The notes under the pieces were generated by a model. That model worked only from the letters and a program-made list of their open reading frames with translations. It did not search any database and had not been told where the DNA came from. A DNA stretch of 10,879 bases, from NCBI GenBank assembly GCA_023254755.1, contig JALRKU010000005.1, positions 1-10,879 on the forward strand, given 5' to 3'. How positions within the stretch are numbered: position 1 is the first letter of the stretch; the number at the start of each line of letters is the position of its first letter. Below, one piece after another: positions 6,992 to 10,879 of this stretch. Origin of the DNA: Aeromicrobium sp. GTDB taxonomy: Bacteria; Actinomycetota; Actinomycetes; Propionibacteriales; Nocardioidaceae. Both the position numbers and the translations under genes were made by a program.

Positions 6992-7741
6992 ATGAGCCTG
7001 GTGCAGCTGACGTCGGTCGACGCCGTCCGCGTCGTCACGATCGACGACCCCGAGCGGCGGAATGCGCTGAGCTGGCCGCTGCTCGACGCCTTCAGCGCCG
7101 CGATCGCCGAGGTCGCGGCCGACCCCGACGCTCGGGCGCTCGTGGTCCGCGGCAACGGCACGGCGTTCTGCGCCGGCGCCGACCTGAACGACCTGTTCGG
7201 CGACCTCGACCGCCCCGTCGAGGTGCTGCGCGACCACCTGCTGAAGGTGTACGGCTCGTTCCTGCCGATCCGCGACCTGGCCATCCCGACCGTCGCCGCC
7301 GTGCACGGGGCGGCCGTCGGCGCCGGCCTCAACATCGCGCTGGCGTGCGACGTCATCGTGGCGGGTCCGCTGGCCGGCTTCGGCGCGACGTTCAGCCAGA
7401 TCGGCCTGCACCCCGGCGGCGGGTGCACGTGGATGCTGACGCAGCGCATCGGCTCGGCCAACACCGCGGCCGCGCTCTACAAGGGCGAGATCATCGGCGC
7501 CGAGGAGGGCACCGCCCTCGGCATCGCCCAGGAGCTCGTGGAGCACCCGAAGGACCGCGCCCTCGAGCTCGCGACCCAGTGGGCGCAGCGTGACCCGGCG
7601 CTGATGGCCGACATCAAGCGATCGGTCGCCGTCGCCGCGACCTCGACCCTGGAGGAGTCCGTCGCCGTCGAGGCCCTCGCCCAGGCCCGGTCGCTCAAGA
7701 GCGAGCAGTTCCAGGCCTTCGCGGCTCGCTTCACGAGCTGA
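6992..7741 (+). CDS. Enoyl-CoA hydratase/isomerase (crotonase) family protein
   Basis: The 249-residue protein is of usual crotonase length and keeps the fold's signature motifs: RRNALS at 22-27, AFCAGADLNDL at 58-68 (the first oxyanion-hole segment), HGAAVGAGLN at 105-114 (the second) and ALACDVIVAG at 116-125. These bind CoA thioesters and stabilise an enolate. Aligned by eye with the rat mitochondrial hydratase, the positions of the two catalytic glutamates (E144 and E164 there) are N114 and F134 here, in GLNIALACD and FGATFSQIGLHPGGG. It is therefore unlikely to hydrate enoyl-CoA by the classical mechanism. An isomerase or another CoA thioester reaction in fatty-acid or aromatic breakdown is possible. 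The start at 6992 fits the family. Its neighbour downstream is a convergent LysR regulator. Confidence 0.85.
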   Translation: MSLVQLTSVDAVRVVTIDDPERRNALSWPLLDAFSAAIAEVAADPDARALVVRGNGTAFCAGADLNDLFGDLDRPVEVLRDHLLKVYGSFLPIRDLAIPTVAAVHGAAVGAGLNIALACDVIVAGPLAGFGATFSQIGLHPGGGCTWMLTQRIGSANTAAALYKGEIIGAEEGTALGIAQELVEHPKDRALELATQWAQRDPALMADIKRSVAVAATSTLEESVAVEALAQARSLKSEQFQAFAARFTS

Positions 7742-7744
7742 CCG

Positions 7745-7776
7745 GACCCCGGAGACCGGAGAGGCGCGGAGGGGTC
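7745..7776. terminator. Weak hairpin between the convergent crotonase and LysR genes
   Basis: GACCCC at 7745-7750 can pair with GGGGTC at 7771-7776 around a 20-base purine-rich loop, overlapping the last codons of the LysR gene. There is no T-run. Two convergent genes with a 33-base gap need a terminator, but this stem is short. Confidence 0.25.
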
Positions 7777-8692
7777 AGACCGCGCCGTGGGCGTCGGCGA
7801 CCTTGCGGGCCTCCTGCCGCAGGGCCTGGACGACGAGGCGGACGGACGGACGCTCGAAGCGATCGGGCCGCAGCAGCGCCGAGATGTCTCGCCGCGCCCG
7901 GATCCCGACCAGAGGCCGGGTGACCAGACCGTTCTCGTGCTCACGCGTCGTGAAGCGCGGGAGGATCGCGATGCCGTGACCGCCCGCCACCAGGGCTTCG
8001 ACGATCCCGTTCTCGGAGATCCGCTGCGCCACGCGCACCGGCTCGCCCGTCGCCGCGACCACCTGCTCCAGCACCCCGTCGTAGGGATAGCCGTGAGGGG
8101 CGCCGATCCACGTCTCCCCGACGACGTCCTTCGGCGACAGGCTCGCCTTGCGCGCGAGCCGGTGGTCCTCGGGGAGCGCCACGTCGAGGGGCTCGACCAT
8201 CAGCGGGACGACCTGGAGTCCGCGGTCGTGCCAGCTCGCGGACGTCGCGACCGAGTCCGCGATGACGATGTCGTGGTCCGAGGTCAGGTCGCCGTAGTCG
8301 AGCACGTCGCCGATGACGTCGGAGACGGTCAGCACGACCTCCGGGACCTCCGCCATGCGGTCGAGCAGGCCGGGCAGCAGCATCTCGCCCCCCGTCTGGA
8401 AGGTCAGCACCCTCACCTCGCCGGCGGGCTGCTCCATGAACTCTCGCCAACGCCCCTCGGCGCGCTCGATCGCGACGGCGATCTCGGTCGCGGTCTGGGC
8501 GAGCGCGCGGCCCGCGACCGTCAGCTCGACCCCTCGCCCTGCGGGGGCGATGAGCGTGTATCCCGCCTCCCGCTCCAGTGCCTTGAGCTGCTGGGAGACG
8601 GCCGACGGCGTGACGTGCACCGCATCGGCGACGGCGCCGATCGTCCCGCGTTCGGACAATTCTCTGAGCAGCTGGAGCTTGCGCACATCCAT
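7775..8692 (-). CDS. LysR-type transcriptional regulator
   Basis: The 305-residue protein has the standard LysR length and layout. An N-terminal winged helix-turn-helix (about 1-60) contains MDVRKLQLLRELSERG and then AVADAVHVTPSAVSQQLKALERE at about 20-42, the recognition region. A linker helix follows (about 61-90), then a C-terminal effector-binding domain (about 92-295), with VRVLTFQTG at its start and the late segment LVAGGHGIAILPRF typical of the family. It should act as a DNA-binding tetramer whose activity depends on a small ligand that cannot be named from sequence. The start at 8692 lies against an AT-richer region with inverted repeats, suggesting that it represses its own promoter and controls the divergent small gene at 8796. 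It converges on the crotonase gene. Confidence 0.92.
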   Translation of the reverse strand: MDVRKLQLLRELSERGTIGAVADAVHVTPSAVSQQLKALEREAGYTLIAPAGRGVELTVAGRALAQTATEIAVAIERAEGRWREFMEQPAGEVRVLTFQTGGEMLLPGLLDRMAEVPEVVLTVSDVIGDVLDYGDLTSDHDIVIADSVATSASWHDRGLQVVPLMVEPLDVALPEDHRLARKASLSPKDVVGETWIGAPHGYPYDGVLEQVVAATGEPVRVAQRISENGIVEALVAGGHGIAILPRFTTREHENGLVTRPLVGIRARRDISALLRPDRFERPSVRLVVQALRQEARKVADAHGAV

Positions 8693-8740
8693 GTAGTCAA
8701 ACTACACATCAAGACTAGTTTTGTTCGCTTGTCCTTGATA
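8692..8740. promoter_or_regulatory. Nested inverted repeats at the LysR start, likely operator region
   Basis: Three dyads lie in this AT-richer stretch. TGTAGT (8692-8697) and ACTACA (8702-8707) are separated by CAAA. CAAAACTA (8698-8705) and TAGTTTTG (8717-8724) are separated by 11 bases. ATCAAG (8709-8714) and CTTGAT (8735-8740) are separated by 20 bases. A palindromic ACTAGT lies at 8715-8720. LysR proteins bind such interrupted dyads near their own gene. The first overlaps the LysR start codon, fitting autorepression. Confidence 0.55.
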
Positions 8741-8759
8741 GTTCGACATGGAGATACTT
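8730..8759 (+). promoter_or_regulatory. Candidate promoter of the small peptide gene
   Basis: TTGTCC at 8730-8735 and GATACT at 8754-8759 are 18 bases apart, acceptable -35 and -10 boxes. The ATG of the small gene is 36 bases further on, leaving room for a leader with its ribosome binding site. The -35 box overlaps the right arm of the outer dyad (8735-8740), so a regulator bound there could affect it. Confidence 0.4.
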
Positions 8760-8795
8760 GGGGTGTCACCCGAGAAAGCCTGGAGGAGGCTCCCC

Positions 8796-8906
8796 ATGAT
8801 CACCATCGTCACCGTCGCAGCTGCCCTGTCCGTGGCCGGAGTCGTCCGCACGGCTCGCCTCGTCAGCACGGACGGATTCGGTCGAATCCCTACCCGCACC
8901 CACTGA
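8796..8906 (+). CDS. Small putative membrane peptide (36 residues)
   Basis: An ATG at 8796 opens a 36-codon frame ending in TGA at 8904-8906. GGAGGAGG at 8782-8789 precedes it with a six-base spacer, one of the strongest ribosome binding sites in the window. The peptide starts MITIVTVAAALSVAGVV, a short hydrophobic helix, and ends with the polar basic tail STDGFGRIPTRTH. The DG-x-G-x-x-P tail with a final His reminds me of small membrane proteins common in actinobacteria, from memory only. The helix would anchor it with the tail on one side of the membrane. It is divergent from the LysR gene and may be its target. It is followed by a hairpin at 8926. Function unknown. Confidence 0.65.
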   Translation: MITIVTVAAALSVAGVVRTARLVSTDGFGRIPTRTH

Positions 8907-8925
8907 CGTCGGCTACACTGGATCC

Positions 8926-8962
8926 AAGGCCGGTCATCCACCCCCCGAGGTGACCGGCCTTT
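8926..8962 (+). terminator. Hairpin terminator with a six-C loop after the small peptide gene
   Basis: AAGGCCGGTCA (8926-8936) pairs perfectly with TGACCGGCCTT (8951-8961) around a 14-base loop holding six consecutive C residues, then a further T and CCC. It lies 20 bases after the small gene's stop and 23 bases before the HAD gene. TACACT at 8914-8919, a possible -10 box, sits just before it, so the hairpin could instead begin a short RNA or the HAD leader. Confidence 0.65.
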
Positions 8963-8984
8963 CCCATGCCCGCCTGCTGGTGCG

Positions 8985-9578
8985 GTGAGCAGGATCGGCT
9001 TCGACCTCGACATGACGTTGATCGACTCCCGGCCGGGGATCGGTGCCGTGATGCACCGGATCGCCGAGGAGTCCGGCCACGCGATCGACGTGGATCTCGC
9101 GACGTCGCGTCTCGGGCCTCCGCTGTCGTGGGAGCTCGCCCACTGGGTCCCGGCCGACGAGGTCGACCACTGGGTCGCCCGGTACCGGGCGCTGTATCCC
9201 GGCATCGCCATCCCCGCCACGCTGGCGCTGCCCGGCGCCGCCGACGCGCTGGCCGCCGCCAACGCTCTCGGCGGCAGCCTCGTCGTGACCGCGAAGCACG
9301 CGCCGAACGCCCGCAAGCAGGTCGACCACCTGGGTCTGCCGGCCGGCAGCGTGCACGGTGACGCGTGGCGCGAGCAGAAGGCCGAGGTGCTCCTCGCCCA
9401 GGGCGCCGACCTGTACGTCGGCGACCACGTGCACGACATGGACGCGGCACGCCTCGCCGGCGTCCCGGGCGTCGGCGTGCTGACCGGGACCAGCTCGGCG
9501 GACGAGCTGCGCGCCGCCGGCGCAGCCCTGGTCATCGACTCCCTGCTGGACGTCGAGCGAGCCTTCGAGCTGCTGTGA
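8985..9578 (+). CDS. HAD-superfamily hydrolase, phosphoglycolate phosphatase-like
   Basis: The 197-residue protein has all four HAD motifs. Motif I is GFDLDMTLID, with nucleophile D7 and acid/base D9. Motif II is VVTAKH with T102. Motif III is K132 in REQKAEVL. Motif IV is VGDHVHDMDAA at 145-155, with D147 and D151 for magnesium. A helical cap lies at about 15-80. Enzymes of this type remove phosphate from small metabolites in the cytoplasm. The substrate cannot be read from sequence, though the layout is closest to phosphoglycolate phosphatase and beta-phosphoglucomutase-like members. The GTG at 8985 starts one codon set before motif I, as expected. There is only a weak ribosome binding site (GGTGCG). 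It is followed by the regulatory region of the acyl-CoA dehydrogenase gene. Confidence 0.88.
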   Translation: MSRIGFDLDMTLIDSRPGIGAVMHRIAEESGHAIDVDLATSRLGPPLSWELAHWVPADEVDHWVARYRALYPGIAIPATLALPGAADALAAANALGGSLVVTAKHAPNARKQVDHLGLPAGSVHGDAWREQKAEVLLAQGADLYVGDHVHDMDAARLAGVPGVGVLTGTSSADELRAAGAALVIDSLLDVERAFELL

Positions 9579-9602
9579 CGAGTCCGCAGGTCAGGCCGCA
9601 AT

Positions 9603-9631
9603 TTGTGTCTGACGTCGTTCAGGCGGATACT
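9603..9631 (+). promoter_or_regulatory. Candidate promoter of the acyl-CoA dehydrogenase gene
   Basis: TTGTGT (9603-9608) and GATACT (9626-9631) are separated by 17 bases, a fair -35/-10 pair. It lies in the 118-base gap after the HAD gene. The start codon is about 60 bases beyond the predicted transcription start. Confidence 0.5.
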
Positions 9632-9636
9632 GATGT

Positions 9637-9648
9637 TACTGGCCAGTA
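9637..9648. promoter_or_regulatory. Palindromic operator candidate TACTGGCCAGTA
   Basis: This is a perfect 12-base palindrome beginning five bases after the -10 box, so it covers the expected transcription start. It has the TTACT...AGTA form often bound by TetR-family repressors of lipid genes, and its position suits steric repression. No such repressor gene is in the window. Confidence 0.55.
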
Positions 9649-9696
9649 GCGGCCAGCACATCGTCCCCCGCCTCCGCCTGCAGAAGGACACCTGGC

Positions 9697-10164
9697 ATGA
9701 GCCACTACAAGAGCAACCTGCGTGACGTCGAGTTCAACCTCTTCGAGCTCTTCGGTCGCGACGAGATCCTGGGCAAGGCCCCGTTCGACGAGGTCGACAC
9801 CGACACCGCCAGGAGCATCGTCGGCGAGATCGAGCGCCTCTCCCGCGAGGACCTCGCGGCCTCGTTCGTCGACGCCGACCGCAACCCGCCCGTCTACGAC
9901 CCAGCCACCCACTCGGTCACCATGAACGAGTCGTTCAAGGCCAGCTACGACGCCTGGATGGCGTCGGAGTGGTGGCGCCTGCAGATCCCCGAGGAGCTCG
10001 GCGGCCAGAAGGCACCGGCCTCCCTCGTGTGGGGCTCCGCCGAGTTCGTCCTGGGCGCGAACCCGCCCATCTGGATGTTCGCGTGCGGCCCGGCCTTCGC
10101 GCGCGTCGTGTTCGAGAACGGCACGAGCGACCGCGACCGCAAGATCGCCCAGCACATGGTCGAC
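9697..10164 (+). CDS. Truncated acyl-CoA dehydrogenase, FadE5-like N-terminal part
   Basis: The product begins MSHYKSNLRDVEFNLFELFG and includes FVDADRNPPVYDPATHSVT, IPEELGG and LGANPPIWMFACGPAFA, the N-terminal helical domain of the large actinobacterial acyl-CoA dehydrogenases of the FadE5 type. These are about 600 residues long and oxidise acyl-CoA thioesters with FAD. Homology is convincing to KIAQHMVD (149-156). The expected next segment with the TEPDAGSD flavin motif is missing. Instead the frame runs into unrelated DNA and stops at 10227 (a tail of about 20 nonsense residues). Only about a quarter of the enzyme is present. AGAAGGA at 9682-9688 is a good ribosome binding site, eight bases before the ATG. 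The break coincides with the composition change, so it is more likely an assembly or ligation artefact than a natural pseudogene. Confidence 0.88.
10153..10164. other. Junction between actinobacterial and unrelated lower-GC DNA
   Basis: At CACATGGTCGAC the acyl-CoA dehydrogenase frame (plus strand, QHMVD) and the LivH frame (minus strand, VDHV) both lose homology in opposite directions. The shared bases may be microhomology between the two source sequences. GC content falls sharply immediately to the right. The exact break could be anywhere within about 15 bases. Confidence 0.8.
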
Positions 10165-10725
10165 ATCGATCCCCATGAGTCGCGCACCCGCTTTTTCCTT
10201 GGACACCGCGCGAATAGCACGCCCTAAATCCGTTTTTGATATGAGTAAATAAAGAATCAAGCAAGACAGCAAGGCGCCACCGAATGCGATGACTTTGGGC
10301 GTTGAAATAAAGGCCGGGCCAATTTCCACAACAGCCAAGGTCATATCGGTCTCGATCGTCTGGGTGTCCGAGCGAAACACCAAGAGCGCCAAGTTTTCCA
10401 TCACGATGGATATACCCAACGTGACCAACAAAATATTTTCGTCCCGCCCATGGCTGGACCGATTGATCACAATTTTTTGCAACCCGTAGCCCAGCAAAAA
10501 CATGCCGGGAATCAAGATCGGTAACGCCCAATACGGCGTGATACCAAACTTGGTATGCAAGATATAAACCGCATAAAGCGCCAGCATCAACGACGCCCCA
10601 TGGGCGAAGTTGATGATGTGTAGCACGCCATAAATGAGTGTGAGCCCCAACGCAATGAGGGCATAAATAGCCCCGGTTGTAAGACCGTTCAGGACTGACG
10701 GAATCAGGATGGACAGATCAAACAT
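10153..10725 (-). CDS. livH: Truncated branched-chain amino-acid ABC transporter permease LivH
   Basis: From an ATG at 10725 the minus strand encodes MFDLSILIPSVLNGLTTGAI and then LIALGLTLIYGVLHIINFAHG, the hallmark N-terminus of LivH permeases. Hydrophobic segments at about 8-30, 37-55, 64-82, 97-117 and 142-163 are membrane helices. LGRAIRAVSKEKAGARLMGID (168-187) is the conserved cytoplasmic loop. LivH pairs with LivM in the inner membrane to import leucine, isoleucine and valine, with binding protein and ATPases. About 190 of the usual 290-310 residues are present; the rest is replaced by antisense of the acyl-CoA dehydrogenase gene, which stays open to 9619 by chance. GAGGAAAAG just upstream of the ATG is the ribosome binding site. 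Codons are much less GC-rich than in genes left of the junction, and the sequence looks proteobacterial. Confidence 0.9.
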
Positions 10726-10743
10726 GGTTGGGGCTTTTCCTCA

Positions 10744-10879
10744 TCAACCCTTCATGGGGAAGAGCGGTGCGGTCTCGCGATAGTCGGTCGGGAAGATGAC
10801 CTTGATATCGCCATTCAGCACCTGGGTCATCAGCGGACGAGCCCCTGTGTTTTGACCATTCACGACCTTGGTTGCCGCG
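10744..10879 (-). CDS. C-terminal end of a branched-chain amino-acid ABC transporter substrate-binding protein
   Basis: The minus strand reads into the window from the right edge and ends with TGA at 10744-10746, giving 45 residues. They include ARPLMTQVLNGDIKVIFP and TDYRETAPLFPMKG at the very end, the typical tail of LivK-like periplasmic binding proteins. It lies 18 bases upstream of livH on the same strand, the usual binding protein then permease operon order. The fragment is too short to tell the ligand. Confidence 0.85.
   Translation of the reverse strand, partial: AATKVVNGQNTGARPLMTQVLNGDIKVIFPTDYRETAPLFPMKG

Noticed and set aside
6064..7464. Minus-strand open frame of 466 codons opposite the secreted protein and crotonase genes
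   Set aside because: It overlaps two well-supported plus-strand genes and has no recognisable domain.
7787..8953. Plus-strand open frame of 388 codons opposite the LysR gene
   Set aside because: The minus strand there encodes a complete LysR protein. The plus frame is compositional and also runs over the small gene out of frame.
9619..10725. Minus-strand frame of 368 codons starting as LivH
   Set aside because: Only the first 190 or so residues are LivH. The rest is antisense of the acyl-CoA dehydrogenase gene after the junction, so it is not one natural protein.

Overview
Most of this window (about 1-10150) is very GC-rich DNA with actinobacterial codon use. GTG starts, several candidate leaderless starts, Ala/Arg/Val-rich proteins, a LysR regulator and a FadE5-type acyl-CoA dehydrogenase start together suggest a high-GC actinobacterium, perhaps Nocardioidaceae (Aeromicrobium or Nocardioides type). 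The genus is inference only. From about 10155 to the end the composition drops abruptly to a proteobacterial style, and the genes there are branched-chain amino-acid ABC transporter genes. Two unrelated genes are each cut at that point, so the right end is probably an assembly or ligation chimera.

Layout. A minus-strand gene is cut by the left edge (1-176). A divergent region with two overlapping hairpins follows. Next comes a secreted two-FN3 plus endonuclease/exonuclease/phosphatase protein (331-1896). After 34 bases starts the best-defined system here, the two-gene RNA repair operon hen1-pnkp (1931-5835), whose genes overlap by ATGA. Hen1 is a 3'-terminal RNA ribose 2'-O-methyltransferase. 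Pnkp combines a 5' kinase, a 2',3' phosphatase and a ligase adenylyltransferase domain. Together they are known to mend RNAs cut by ribotoxins and to mark the mended site against re-cleavage. A strong hairpin (5903-5941) separates pnkp from a convergent tRNA-Gly(CCC) gene.

The middle part holds a secreted protein of unknown function (6151-6960), a crotonase-fold protein that seems to lack both classical catalytic glutamates (6992-7741), and a convergent LysR-type regulator (7775-8692). An AT-richer divergent promoter region with nested dyads lies upstream of that regulator. On the plus strand it leads to a 36-residue putative membrane peptide with a strong ribosome binding site (8796-8906), then a C-rich-loop hairpin, a HAD phosphatase (8985-9578), and a promoter plus palindrome in front of the acyl-CoA dehydrogenase (9697 to about 10164, truncated).

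The right end is minus-strand and foreign in style: the tail of a branched-chain amino-acid binding protein (10744-10879), followed downstream by the first 190 or so residues of LivH (10725 down to about 10153). I see no CRISPR array, insertion sequence or phage gene. The hen1-pnkp pair is an interesting but already described system. I found no convincing new multi-gene system.
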